Positions 34,572 through 43,992 of a stretch of 64,000 nucleotides of DNA are shown here, one piece after another. The notes below the pieces were generated by a model that had not been told where the DNA came from, did no database searches, and was given only the letters and a program-made list of their open reading frames with translations. The stretch's first letter is position 1, and the number at the start of each line of letters is the position of its first letter. The stretch comes from Acidimicrobiales bacterium (GTDB lineage Bacteria; Actinomycetota; Acidimicrobiia; Acidimicrobiales; Poriferisodalaceae), in NCBI GenBank assembly GCA_014239555.1, contig JAAZYR010000008.1:1-64000 (forward strand), written 5' to 3'. The translations under genes were made by a program, and so were the position numbers.

Positions 34572-35378
34572 TCAGATGGACAGCTTCGCCGCGTACGCAT
34601 GTGTGGTGAAAGGCTGCCGATAGCTACCACCAACTAAATCGATTTGTTTGGCGACTTGCATCAAAAGATCGTCTAACACCGATGGTTTAAGCATCCGGTG
34701 GTCGGATTGAGTCCGCAGATTTTGTATGTGGTCATTGGTACTTACGTCAAGCTCCCAGGTCATCTGAAATTCCTCCACCGGTCCGAATAGGCCACTGAGG
34801 TCGATTTCTTCTGTGGGAGTCTCGGCACTGATTGCTGCTTTCGACCCCGGCAATCGAACCGGGTATGGCTTGGTTGTGAACTCTGGTGCCAGCTCGGCGT
34901 AGATCAAATCAGTAGCCGCGTCGAACGGTAGCTCTCTTTGTTCAGGCCGGTTCCAGAAAACGCACAACCAGCCGTTCGAACGAAGCATCGACCCCACACG
35001 CTGAAAACGGGTGGCTGGATTTGTCCAATGCCACGCTTGTCCGGCTATCACCAGACCCGCTTTCCTCGGCGTGCCCGGCCAACCATCCAGCGTGGCTTCT
35101 TCAATAGAAAACAAACCAGATTCTTGCAACTCTCGTAGTGCTATCGAAGCCATAGCCGGATCCGGCTCCAAACCTAGGATCTCATAGCCCCGTGCGATGA
35201 GCGGCGCCGACGCTTTTCCCGTGCCACACCCGACATCAACAATGAGATCGGTAGTTAAGGTCTGACAGGTCGTCAAGATCCATTCGAAAAGTTCGTCAGG
35301 ATACCCCGGCCGGTAACGGTGATAAACCTCCGCTACCTCACCAAAAACTAACGACTGCGGCTTACGTTCAAACGACAT
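34572..35378 (-). CDS. Class I SAM-dependent methyltransferase
   Basis: 268 residues of the methyltransferase-11/25 type. The SAM-binding motif is LIVDVGCGTGKASAPL (motif I), with an acidic residue at the end of strand 2 (LGLEPDPAMA) and a motif-III-like GLVIAGQAWHWTNP. The AWHW motif is characteristic of a subfamily of small-molecule or natural-product methyltransferases of unknown substrate. It starts 8 nt from the end of the ABC ATPase gene. Confidence 0.85.
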   Translation of the reverse strand: MSFERKPQSLVFGEVAEVYHRYRPGYPDELFEWILTTCQTLTTDLIVDVGCGTGKASAPLIARGYEILGLEPDPAMASIALRELQESGLFSIEEATLDGWPGTPRKAGLVIAGQAWHWTNPATRFQRVGSMLRSNGWLCVFWNRPEQRELPFDAATDLIYAELAPEFTTKPYPVRLPGSKAAISAETPTEEIDLSGLFGPVEEFQMTWELDVSTNDHIQNLRTQSDHRMLKPSVLDDLLMQVAKQIDLVGGSYRQPFTTHAYAAKLSI

Positions 35379-35386
35379 GACTGGAG

Positions 35387-36181
35387 TCAGTTAGTAGCCC
35401 ATGACAGCCAACGGCCATCTCGGTTCTCTAAACGAAGATTCAGTCCAAAACACTTCGAAAGCGACTCGGCCGTCAAGACTTGATCGAGAGGTCCGCACGC
35501 CATAACTGCGCCATCTTTGAGTAACAAGCCGTGAGTAAATCCGGGCGGAATCTCGTCAGTGTGGTGAGTGACCAGCACCGTTGCTGGGGTATCAGGGTCT
35601 GCAGCGACGACCGCCAAACTATTGACGAGTTGTTCTCTCCCAGCTAAATCAAGCCCAGCCGTCGGTTCATCCAGCAACAGTAAGCCCGGGTTACCCATGA
35701 GAGTTCGCGCTAACTGCACTCGTTGCTGCTCTCCCGAGGACATTGTGCGAAATTGACGGGTAGCGAGTGCTCCTGCGTCGACTCGACTCAGACATTCCAT
35801 TGCTGCAGCATGATCCTCGTCCGAGTAGTCATGCCACCAGGTTTCAAGCGCAGCGTGTCGAGCAGTCATGACGATGTCAACTCCCTGAATGTCTGGCCTG
35901 AACTGATCTCTAAGTGACGACGAAGCCAGACCTATGCGTTGACGGAGTGTCCGCACATCGGTAGCGCCCCACGTCTCTCCCAGAACCTCGACAGTGCCTG
36001 TAGTGGGGTAGCGATAAAGCGATAAGACTCTTATGAGACTGGTTTTGCCGCTGCCGTTTGGTCCGAGGACGACCCACCGTTCCGAAGGCAAAATCTCGAG
36101 GTCTAACGGCCCTAAAACTGTTATGCCTTCGTATTTCACCGAAACGTCTCGTAACACGACGGTGGAGGGGGCGGCGGTCAC
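35387..36181 (-). CDS. Stand-alone ABC transporter ATP-binding protein
   Basis: 264 residues, one nucleotide-binding domain: Walker A LGPNGSGKTSLI, signature MSSGEQQRVQLARTLM, Walker B LLLLDEPTAGLDL and H-loop TVLVTHHTDEI. It lacks a membrane domain, and no permease is next to it, so its partner is elsewhere or it acts outside transport. The signature MSSGEQQ is unusual but workable. It precedes the methyltransferase by 8 nt and follows the exporter genes by 26 nt. Confidence 0.85.
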   Translation of the reverse strand: MTAAPSTVVLRDVSVKYEGITVLGPLDLEILPSERWVVLGPNGSGKTSLIRVLSLYRYPTTGTVEVLGETWGATDVRTLRQRIGLASSSLRDQFRPDIQGVDIVMTARHAALETWWHDYSDEDHAAAMECLSRVDAGALATRQFRTMSSGEQQRVQLARTLMGNPGLLLLDEPTAGLDLAGREQLVNSLAVVAADPDTPATVLVTHHTDEIPPGFTHGLLLKDGAVMACGPLDQVLTAESLSKCFGLNLRLENRDGRWLSWATN

Positions 36182-36207
36182 GATGTCAGCTTGCCAGATT
36201 GAGTCGG

Positions 36208-38157
36208 CTAATCCGAAAGTGGAGATGATTCGGTTGATGGATCGCTCTCAACGTGGGATGCCCAAGTGCGAAACATCTCTGAGTAACGACCTCCGAGCTC
36301 GACTAACTCTTCATGTGTTCCCAACTCGATGATTCTGCCGTCATCGACCACAGCGACTCGATCGGCTTTCATCGCCGTTGCTAGACGGTGAGCGATCAGA
36401 ACTGCTGTGCGGCCCTCAAGTAAGAGCGCTAAAGCACGTTCTATTTGTGCCTCGGAACGCAGATCTAAACTCGATGTTGCTTCGTCGAGAACAATTACAC
36501 GCGGTCGTGCTACGAAAGCTCTGGCTAATGCGAGTAATTGTCGTTCCCCCGCCGATAAAGACACGCCCCGTTCATGTACCAGGGTGTCGATGCCATCAGC
36601 TAGTTGTTCGACCACCTCATTGAGCCCAACACGGCGGATTGCTTCGTTAATTTCTTCGATTGTCGCGTCGGGGCGAGCGAACGCGATGTTGTCACGAATC
36701 GTCCCGTGAAAAAGAAATGGTTCTTGGGGGACGACACCAAGTTGCACTCGCAACGAGTCGATATCTACTTCTCGAAGATCGTGGCCGTCAATGGTCACTG
36801 AACCTGAAGTGGGGTCGTAGAAACGCGTAATGAGTTTCGCGATCGTGCTTTTGCCCGCTCCGGTCGCGCCTACCAAGGCAAAAGTTTCTCCAGGCTCAAT
36901 CGACAAATCCACGTCGCGCAAAACATCGCTCCCTTCGCTGTAGGCGAAAGTCACAGACTTAAGTTCGATATGGCCTTCTATCGGTGGGAGCGAAGGAGCA
37001 TCAGGTGCTTGAGTGATCGCTGGTTCGGTCTGGAGAATGTCTCCAATTTTCTGCAGTCCGGACTGTCCTTGCTGATACGTATTGTATAACTGCACCATCT
37101 GCTGAATTGGCGCGAAAAAAGTGTTCACAAAGAGAACGAAAGCGGTTAGTTCGCCCACTTGTAGCGAGCCATCTACCACCATCCAACCACCCGTCAGCAA
37201 CACGATCGCTTGGGCTGCTATGCCTATGCCTTCGGTTGCAGGACCATAGATGGCTCCCGCTCGTGCGGTGTACAAGTTGGCGTCCAGGTAGGCACCGACG
37301 ACGTTCCTGTGAAGCTCCGCATTTTGGCGACGTCGGTTTAGCGCGGCGATGACGCGAACTCCCGCCAGGTTCTCTGAAAGATCAGCTAAGACGGAAGCGA
37401 TCCGGTCGCGCACCTCGAGATACCCACGTTCGCTGACGGCTCGGAACCACAGTGTCATAGCCATCAGCGGAGGTAGCACAAGAGCTAGGAGGAGAATCGC
37501 CAAAAGTGGGTTGTAGCAAAAGAGAACGACCGTGACCACCGAAATAGTGAGGGCCTGAATGACGAGGTTCACAAAGCCTTCGTTGACCAGCAGCGTTAGA
37601 GCCTCGACATCGGAGGTCATTCTGCTGAGCAGCACTCCCGACTTTTCTGAGGTGTACCAATCGAGGCCCATCCGTTGGTAGTGACTGAATAGCCGTATGC
37701 GAACGTCATACATGATGTCTTCGCCAATTCGACCGTTCCAACGCTGACGGTAAAAACTGGTGACGGCGTTCACAAGGATGATCAATCCGAACAGCGCAAC
37801 TGTCGAGTACAGCGCATCTCGATCACGTTGCATGACTCCGTTATCGATGCCTTGCTGAGTCAATACGGGACCTAGAAGAGCGGTAACGGTTTCGATGGCA
37901 AGAAGAACCAAGCCCCAAAGAGCAACTGCGCGCCGTTTCTCGAACAGTGCTCGAAGATTGAGTCTTGTGTGATCGCTAACAAAACGTTCGAATGAGAAAA
38001 CGGGATCAGAATGTTCGGGTTCCCCTCGCAGAATTCGTTCGGCCCCACCTTGCATTTCTGAAGGAACTCCGGCGAATGGCAAGCCGGCGCTCGCGCTTGA
38101 TTGTGTTGCGCTTGGACCTCCAAAAGCCCCGCCACCCGGCGGTCCCATCATCACCAT
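36208..38157 (-). CDS. ABC exporter half-transporter, catalytic-site subunit
   Basis: 649 residues: a Gly-rich head, six predicted membrane spans (about 75-350), then an ABC domain. Walker A VGATGAGKST is at 429-438, the Q-loop Gln at 478 (VPQEPFLF), the signature is LSAGE (534-538, not LSGGQ), Walker B ends D558-E559 (VIVLDEATSS), and the H-loop His is 590. The catalytic Glu is present here, while the partner gene has the canonical signature, so together they make one intact ATP site. Heterodimeric ABC exporters such as BmrCD and TM287/288 are organised this way. The substrate is unknown, perhaps a drug or lipid. Overlaps the partner gene's stop. Confidence 0.88.
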   Translation of the reverse strand: MVMMGPPGGGAFGGPSATQSSASAGLPFAGVPSEMQGGAERILRGEPEHSDPVFSFERFVSDHTRLNLRALFEKRRAVALWGLVLLAIETVTALLGPVLTQQGIDNGVMQRDRDALYSTVALFGLIILVNAVTSFYRQRWNGRIGEDIMYDVRIRLFSHYQRMGLDWYTSEKSGVLLSRMTSDVEALTLLVNEGFVNLVIQALTISVVTVVLFCYNPLLAILLLALVLPPLMAMTLWFRAVSERGYLEVRDRIASVLADLSENLAGVRVIAALNRRRQNAELHRNVVGAYLDANLYTARAGAIYGPATEGIGIAAQAIVLLTGGWMVVDGSLQVGELTAFVLFVNTFFAPIQQMVQLYNTYQQGQSGLQKIGDILQTEPAITQAPDAPSLPPIEGHIELKSVTFAYSEGSDVLRDVDLSIEPGETFALVGATGAGKSTIAKLITRFYDPTSGSVTIDGHDLREVDIDSLRVQLGVVPQEPFLFHGTIRDNIAFARPDATIEEINEAIRRVGLNEVVEQLADGIDTLVHERGVSLSAGERQLLALARAFVARPRVIVLDEATSSLDLRSEAQIERALALLLEGRTAVLIAHRLATAMKADRVAVVDDGRIIELGTHEELVELGGRYSEMFRTWASHVESDPSTESSPLSD

Positions 38158-40004
38158 GTTTCGCCCTCATCATCGGCGACCGTTGCAGCGAGTGTCTCTG
38201 CGTAACGAGGTTCGGTGTCTAGTAAGTGCTGATGAGAACCATCAGCAACGACGCGACCGTCTTCGACCAGAACAACTCGTTCGGCCAAAGTGATGGTGGA
38301 CAGGCGATGTGCGATGACGACCGTGGTGCGCTCCCTCAGTAACGTGTTGAGGGATCCGTGGATCCGTTCCTCGATCTCGACGTCTATGGAGCTTGTCGAG
38401 TCATCTAAAATTACGACCGTCGGGTCCTGAAGGAAAAGACGGGCAAGCGAAATCCGCTGCCGTTGTCCGCCCGAGAGGTCGTAGCCCCGTTCACCGATAA
38501 TTGTGTCGTATCCGTTCTCTAATCCGACTATGAAATCGTGTGCTTGGGCTGCGCGTGCCGCTGCTTCCACTGATTCTCTTGTGGAGCCGGGCCGTCCATA
38601 GGCAATGTTCTCGTGGACGCTCGTAGAGAACAGAAAAGGTTCGTCAGGCACCAGTGCAACGGCACTGCGGAGACTTGCTTGAGTAACAGAGGAAATGTTT
38701 TGTCCATCCAGCGAAATTGAGCCCTGTTGAATGTTGTAGAAGCGCATCAATAGCCGAGCGATTGTCGATTTTCCAGATCCAGTTCGCCCGACGATGGCGA
38801 TGCTTTGGCCAGCGGGAATTTCAAGCTCGAAATCGTCGAGAACCTTCGGTGGCTGCTCAACGCCCTGAGCTCCACCCACGGTTTCAGTTCCGTAACCAAA
38901 GGTGACCCTGGAAAAAGAAATGTTCCCGCCTGATGGGACAAAATCAACCGCTCCAGGTTTGTCGTCGACAGCCAGAGGCTCGTCGAGTACTTCGAAGATG
39001 CGTTCCGCTGATGCTTTAGCTCTTTGACCCAGAATTAGAAGCATTCCGATAAATCGGAATGGTGCCTGCAGAAGAAGGATGTACAAGTTGAAGGACACCA
39101 AATCGCCGACGCTAAGGGAGCCGTCGATGGTTTGCAGCCCCCCGATCAGCAGCACCGCCGCCAACGCCAGTCTCGGGAAATTCTCTATGAACGGTGTGTG
39201 GGAGGCTCGGGTTCTGTGTTGAACAAGGTTCGCCCATCGAAGGCGTTCCGCCCCACGCGCGAGAGCCTCAATTTGTTGGCGCTCTGCCGCGAATGCTTTG
39301 ACTACTCGGACCCCGTTCACTGATTCATCAACCACGGTTGCTATCTCGGCTTGTCGTGACTGAACGACCCACGAAAGCGGGAACATAATCGTTCGTAGCC
39401 GTTGCCCAATAGCGAAGACTCCAGGTAGAGCGATCATTGTGATTGCCGTCAATGAGACGCTGATGGCAGCCATTAGGCCGATCGCAACAACGAAACTTAA
39501 AAATTGCACCGCCATGATCGGGGCAAAGGCCATAAACATTTGAACTGATCGAATGTCGGAGTTAGCTCGACTAATTATTTGACCGCTTTGGACTCGGTCA
39601 TAGAAGGCAAAAGACAATCGTCCAAGGTGTTGGAAAAGCATGGTCCGCAGTTGGTACTCAACCTTGAAAGCCATTCCGTAAAGGCCGTACCTGTACCCAA
39701 AGGTCGCGCCTGCTCGAGCTACTCCCAGAACCAACAAGGCCAACACGAAGACCCAAAGGTTCCGACTTTTGTCGATGAGTGCACCGTCGATCGCGAGTCC
39801 GATTACCCGAGGAACGAGAATTTGGGCGATCATCGCCACTAGGGCAGCAAGTACTGACCAAAAAATTCTGCGACGGTGGGTTACGACGATCGGGCTGATG
39901 CGTTTTAGCCAGCCCTGGGATGTGTCGGCGGTTATTGCAACGTTTACGGGAGGATAAGCGGACCAGTCGCGCACCGGTTCGAAGGTGGCGTCGTCCATAT
40001 GCAT
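38151..40004 (-). CDS. ABC exporter half-transporter, degenerate-site subunit
   Basis: 617 residues: six predicted membrane spans in about 45-330, then the ABC domain. Walker A VGRTGSGKST is at 405-414 and the signature LSGGQ at 510-514 is canonical. Walker B ends with Asp535 instead of the catalytic Glu (VVILDDSTSS), and the Q-loop Gln is replaced by Asp at 453 (LVPDEPFLF). These changes mark the degenerate site of a heterodimer, completed by LSAGE from the partner. It opens the leftward run of genes to 33476. The divergent CNNM gene starts 55 nt away. Confidence 0.9.
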   Translation of the reverse strand: MHMDDATFEPVRDWSAYPPVNVAITADTSQGWLKRISPIVVTHRRRIFWSVLAALVAMIAQILVPRVIGLAIDGALIDKSRNLWVFVLALLVLGVARAGATFGYRYGLYGMAFKVEYQLRTMLFQHLGRLSFAFYDRVQSGQIISRANSDIRSVQMFMAFAPIMAVQFLSFVVAIGLMAAISVSLTAITMIALPGVFAIGQRLRTIMFPLSWVVQSRQAEIATVVDESVNGVRVVKAFAAERQQIEALARGAERLRWANLVQHRTRASHTPFIENFPRLALAAVLLIGGLQTIDGSLSVGDLVSFNLYILLLQAPFRFIGMLLILGQRAKASAERIFEVLDEPLAVDDKPGAVDFVPSGGNISFSRVTFGYGTETVGGAQGVEQPPKVLDDFELEIPAGQSIAIVGRTGSGKSTIARLLMRFYNIQQGSISLDGQNISSVTQASLRSAVALVPDEPFLFSTSVHENIAYGRPGSTRESVEAAARAAQAHDFIVGLENGYDTIIGERGYDLSGGQRQRISLARLFLQDPTVVILDDSTSSIDVEIEERIHGSLNTLLRERTTVVIAHRLSTITLAERVVLVEDGRVVADGSHQHLLDTEPRYAETLAATVADDEGETW

Positions 40005-40059
40005 TCCGCTGAGGGTACCTTGGCGCTAACCAAGCGCGGATAGAGATTGATTTGCGGAG

Positions 40060-41382
40060 GTGTTGGTCATCGGCCCGACTTTGGGTGTAGCTGCAGTGCT
40101 AGTTCTCGTCGCTCTCAACGGAATTTTTGTTGCTGGCGAGTTCTCTCTCGTCGCGGTTGACGTCGAACGCGTTGACCTAATGGCTAACGGAGGGCACCGA
40201 CGAGCGCGCCTCGTGAGGCGGCTACTCGGGCGACTGAGTTTCCACCTCGGAGGAGCCCAGTTAGGCATTACCGTCACCTCTTTGCTTTTGGGTGTACTTG
40301 CTGAAGACACCATTGGTCCTTTACTCGACTATGTGCCGGGCGTAGGTCTGATATCGGGCCCCGCACGAGCAGCGACCGCCATTGGAATCGCTGCGCTAAT
40401 TCAGATGGTCTTTGGCGAACTCGCTCCCAAAAATCTTGCTATATCGAGACCTCTGAGCACAGGTCTCTGGCTCGCCCCCATTCTTCGTATCTACGGCTTC
40501 CTAGCAGCGCCGGTGACTTTGGCTTTTAATGGACTGGCAAATTTACTTCTACGTGCTGGAGGTATCGAACCGGTTGAAGAGCTACGTTCACTTCGATCGC
40601 TTGAAGATCTAGAGCACCTGGTCCGAGTGTCAAGCGCTCGAACTCTGGGCGAAGACGAGGCGATTCTCATTTCGCGCACGCTGCGTTTGTCCGGGAAAGA
40701 CGCCGCAGATGCCCTGACCCCGCGAACCTCGATGGTTGTCGTGGAACGCTCCGCGAAAATCTTTGACCTCGTCAAAGCGTGCAATGAAAGTGGCTACTCG
40801 CGATTCCCTGTCGTTGGTGACGACATCGACGACATTGTTGGCATCGTCGAGGTGAGAGACGTTTTTACCGTCCCGGCCCCAGGTCGAGAAAATGCGCCGC
40901 TGTCAGAAATTCTACGACCGGTTGTTGTTGTTCCCGAGCACCGAGAGCTTGATGGAGTACTGGTTGATCTAGAAGTCGCGCGTAGCAGGCTCGCGGTGGT
41001 AGTCGATGAACACGGAGGTACCGCTGGACTCATCACCCGAGAAGATATTTTGGAGGAGCTGGTTGGCGACATAGCGGACGAGTACGACGAACCCGCTTCG
41101 GTTACAGCAAGTGCCTCAGACGGCCGAGTGGTTGTGGGAGGAACGACTTCAAAAGACGAAGTGGAAGAGCTTCTGGGTTTACGTTTGCCTCACGGACCGT
41201 TCGAAACTCTAGCCGGGTTTGTTTTGCAGCAGTTTGGCGCGATTCCTGAAACCGGGGAAAGCATCGAATGGAACGGTTGGGTTTTTGAGGTGGTGCGAAA
41301 GGACAATCTAAGACTCGCCGAGATTGCCGTTGAAAGTACCGATGGTTCGCGCAGTCACGCCCCGAAGAGCGAGACAACCTAA
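40060..41382 (+). CDS. CNNM/CorC-family transmembrane transporter with CBS pair
   Basis: 440 residues. The N-terminal DUF21/CNNM membrane domain begins VAAVLVLVALNGIFVAGEFSLVAVDVERVD and includes HLGGAQLGITVTSLLLGVLAED and MVFGELAPKNLAIS. Next comes a CBS pair (LTPRTSMVVVERS, FDLVKACNESGYSRFPVVGDDIDDIVGIVEVRDVF and the LAVVVDEHGGTAGLITREDILEELVG segment), then a CorC_HlyC domain (about 350-430). Family members move Mg2+ or other divalent ions. The start is ambiguous: GGAGG lies right before a GTG-TTG pair at 40060-40065, and spacing suits a later start than GTG 40060. Confidence 0.9.
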   Translation: MLVIGPTLGVAAVLVLVALNGIFVAGEFSLVAVDVERVDLMANGGHRRARLVRRLLGRLSFHLGGAQLGITVTSLLLGVLAEDTIGPLLDYVPGVGLISGPARAATAIGIAALIQMVFGELAPKNLAISRPLSTGLWLAPILRIYGFLAAPVTLAFNGLANLLLRAGGIEPVEELRSLRSLEDLEHLVRVSSARTLGEDEAILISRTLRLSGKDAADALTPRTSMVVVERSAKIFDLVKACNESGYSRFPVVGDDIDDIVGIVEVRDVFTVPAPGRENAPLSEILRPVVVVPEHRELDGVLVDLEVARSRLAVVVDEHGGTAGLITREDILEELVGDIADEYDEPASVTASASDGRVVVGGTTSKDEVEELLGLRLPHGPFETLAGFVLQQFGAIPETGESIEWNGWVFEVVRKDNLRLAEIAVESTDGSRSHAPKSETT

Positions 41383-42407
41383 TGACGCTTTTGGCTATCG
41401 CAGCCGGATCACTCTTGGTGGTGTTGAACGGTGCGTTCGTTGCTTTGGAGTTCGGCCTAATTGGTGCCATGCGGTCCGCTGTCGACTCAGCAGCTCGCGA
41501 AGGCAGCCGTTCAGCGCTAACAGCACAGCGCCTCCAGAGCGATGTCCTAACGACATTAGGCGGTGCACAATTAGGGATCACCGTCTGTTCGCTGATAATT
41601 GGTCGATTGGCTGAACCAGCCGTAGCCTCGGTAGTCGAAAGTCTTGTGTCTCAGTTCGTCGAGATCAGCGAGACGCTCTTGCATTCAATCAGCTTCGCCT
41701 TTGCGTTAGGCCTTGTCGTGATAGTGCACATGGTTATAGGTGAAATGGTTCCTAAGAACCTGGCCATCACCGGTCCAGAGCGAACATTGCTGTTCTTGGC
41801 TCGACCGATGGCGGCCTATCTGTTGATAGCGCGTCCTATTATCGCCTCTCTGTTGTGGTTCTCGAATGGGATTCTTCGCTTGGTGCGTGTCGAGCCAGCA
41901 TCTGAGCTTGATGAGGCCGCAACCAGTGCTGAGCTGTCGTTAATGATTGATGAATCTCATGACCAGGGACTCATTGACCATGAGGAATATGCATTGATCG
42001 AAAGTGCACTGGCATTTAGCGAAACGCTTGCGACCGCAGTAATGGCCGACATGAATCAGGTGCACTCCGTCGCTGTGAACTGCCCGATATCTGAAGTTGA
42101 AAGTCGAATTGTGGCGACGGGACACACACGGCTAGTTGTGCATGGCCGCGATATTCATGATGTTCGCGGCTTTGTGCACAGCAAAGATCTGTTGGCTCTG
42201 GAAGGACCTAATCATCTATTGAACTCAGAGCTCATTAGGCCGATGTTGCGAGTCGACCCGGACGCTACGTTGCCCGATGTGTTGCAACTCATGCGACGAT
42301 CGCAGATCCATCTGGCGCTCGTTACCTCCGAAGGAACCAACCACGGAGTACTAACCCTGGACGATGTGATGCGAGGGCTTGTAGGCGGGCTAATCGAAGA
42401 GGCTTAG
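41382..42407 (+). CDS. CNNM/CorC-family transmembrane protein, short form
   Basis: 341 residues, overlapping the previous stop by one base (TAATG). It shares the CNNM domain (LLVVLNGAFVALEFGLIGAMR, TLGGAQLGITVCSLIIGRLAEP, VIGEMVPKNLAIT) and a CBS pair with the upstream gene but ends after the second CBS domain (GVLTLDDVMRGLVGG), so it lacks the CorC_HlyC domain. The pair is likely one transport unit, possibly a heterodimer. This arrangement of a long and a short CNNM gene is common in actinobacteria. Confidence 0.88.
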   Translation: MTLLAIAAGSLLVVLNGAFVALEFGLIGAMRSAVDSAAREGSRSALTAQRLQSDVLTTLGGAQLGITVCSLIIGRLAEPAVASVVESLVSQFVEISETLLHSISFAFALGLVVIVHMVIGEMVPKNLAITGPERTLLFLARPMAAYLLIARPIIASLLWFSNGILRLVRVEPASELDEAATSAELSLMIDESHDQGLIDHEEYALIESALAFSETLATAVMADMNQVHSVAVNCPISEVESRIVATGHTRLVVHGRDIHDVRGFVHSKDLLALEGPNHLLNSELIRPMLRVDPDATLPDVLQLMRRSQIHLALVTSEGTNHGVLTLDDVMRGLVGGLIEEA

Positions 42408-42434
42408 GAACATGATTCGTGATCTGGTCCGTCT

Positions 42435-43205
42435 TCAGGCACCCACAGCGTGATACCCGCCGTCGACGTGGACAATTTCGCCAGTCGTCATTGGAAACCA
42501 ATCTGACATCATCGCGAGCGTCGTTCGAGCGACCGAATTTTGGTCGTGGACATCCCAGCCCATCGGTGCTCGTTCTTGCCATGCGTCTTCAAAGTCACTA
42601 AATCCGGGAATGGACTTAGCTGCCAGCGTCCGAATTGGCCCAGCTGATACAAGGTTCACTCTTATACCTTCAGGGCCCAACGACTTCGCGAGATAACGAG
42701 CGGTTGACTCAAACGCAGCCTTCGCCACCCCCATCCAGTCGTAAACAGGCCAGGCGACAGACGCATCGAAAGTCAGGCCGACGACACTGCCCTTGGCTTC
42801 TGTTAGCAGTGGTTGGAGGCCTCCAGCAAGTGCCTTGAGACTGTAGGCAGAGATATGTAACGCAACACTGACATCCTCCCAATCTGCGTTGAGAAAATTG
42901 CCGCCCAGGCACGATTCGGGAGCGAAACCTATGGCGTGTAACACCCCATCTAAGCGCCCCCAGCGGTCCTGAAGATCGAGGGAAACGGCCTCGATTTGTT
43001 GAGGTTCAGTTACGTCCAGAGGTAAGACATCGCACGGTTCGGGCAACTTGCGGGCAGTCCTCTCAGTAAGGCTCATACCCCGACCAGCGCCGGTGAGTAC
43101 AACTTCGGCGCCCTCCAATTGGGCCAATTTCGCGACCTCGAACGCTAATGAAGCATCCGTCAATACCCCAGTGATCAGCAGCTTCTTGCCGTCCATCAGA
43201 CCCAT
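42435..43205 (-). CDS. fabI: Enoyl-ACP reductase, FabI/InhA type
   Basis: About 256 residues from ATG 43205, which has GGAGG nine bases upstream; an upstream extension of 35 codons is unlikely. It reduces trans-2-enoyl-ACP with NADH, the last step of each elongation cycle in fatty-acid synthesis. The SDR-type fold with LITGVLTDASLAFEVAKLAQLEGAEVVLTG and the Tyr-x6-Lys pair, Tyr155 and Lys162 (YDWMGVAK), are as in InhA (Tyr158, Lys165). The C-terminus GEIVHVDGGYHAVGA is typical. Convergent with the CNNM genes. Confidence 0.93.
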   Translation of the reverse strand: MGLMDGKKLLITGVLTDASLAFEVAKLAQLEGAEVVLTGAGRGMSLTERTARKLPEPCDVLPLDVTEPQQIEAVSLDLQDRWGRLDGVLHAIGFAPESCLGGNFLNADWEDVSVALHISAYSLKALAGGLQPLLTEAKGSVVGLTFDASVAWPVYDWMGVAKAAFESTARYLAKSLGPEGIRVNLVSAGPIRTLAAKSIPGFSDFEDAWQERAPMGWDVHDQNSVARTTLAMMSDWFPMTTGEIVHVDGGYHAVGA

Positions 43206-43313
43206 AAGGGTTGTCCTCCGTTTGGTGCATTCGGCGCCGTGGGTCGGAGCCATTGTCGCAACTCGCGTAATGAAGTCACCGTATCTCTCCCTCGGACAGT
43301 ACCGTGGCACTTC

Positions 43314-43967
43314 ATGCAGATCGGGATCGTTGGCGGAACTGGACCAGCTGGCTCAGCATTGGCAGCACGTCTAGCTGATATTGGATACGAAGTAGTACTG
43401 GGTTCGCGTTCAAAGTATCGCTCTATGGAAGTCGTGGATGCGCTTATCGAACGGTGGCCTGAACGCGAATTAGCTGTTTCACCATCAGACAACGTTGGTG
43501 CCGCCCGATGCGAATTCGTGGTGATCGCTACCCCTTGGGACGCAGCGGCGATCACTGCTCGAAGTGTGGAGGATCATGTTCGAGGCAAAGTAGTTGTGAC
43601 GATGTCCAACGCTCTAGCGCGCGTTGATGACGAGTTCGTTCCCCTTATCCCTCCCCGAGGCTCGGTTGCGGCATCCGTCCAGTCATCGTTGCCTGATTCG
43701 AAAGTCGCAGCGGCATTACAGCACGTTCCAGCGCAAGAATTAGGCGATCTAGAACAACCGCTAGATAGCGACATCCTTATTTGTAGCGATGATCAGGAAG
43801 CCACGGACCTCGTAGCAGAAATCGTGGGCAAGATCCCTGGTGCCAGAGCTTTGGATTGCGGCAACTTGTCGAATGCCACTGCCATCGAAGCCTTCACAGC
43901 TGTTCTTCTTCAACTCAATACTCGATACAGGACGAGAGTCGCTCTGAAACTCGTAGGCCTGGAATGA
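43314..43967 (+). CDS. npdG: F420-dependent NADP reductase
   Basis: About 217 residues from ATG 43314; the frame is open 25 codons further up but the dinucleotide motif begins right at this ATG: MQIGIVGGTGPAGSALAARLADIGYEVVLGSRS. This and the later SATPWDAA-like segment (VVIATPWDAAAI) and the QHVPAQELGD strand mark the F420H2:NADP+ oxidoreductase family, which links coenzyme F420 with NADPH. It tells that this organism uses F420. The start sits 108 nt from that of the divergent fabI gene. Confidence 0.9.
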   Translation: MQIGIVGGTGPAGSALAARLADIGYEVVLGSRSKYRSMEVVDALIERWPERELAVSPSDNVGAARCEFVVIATPWDAAAITARSVEDHVRGKVVVTMSNALARVDDEFVPLIPPRGSVAASVQSSLPDSKVAAALQHVPAQELGDLEQPLDSDILICSDDQEATDLVAEIVGKIPGARALDCGNLSNATAIEAFTAVLLQLNTRYRTRVALKLVGLE

Positions 43968-43992
43968 CTTCTTCCCCGGCGAGAGTCTTCTG

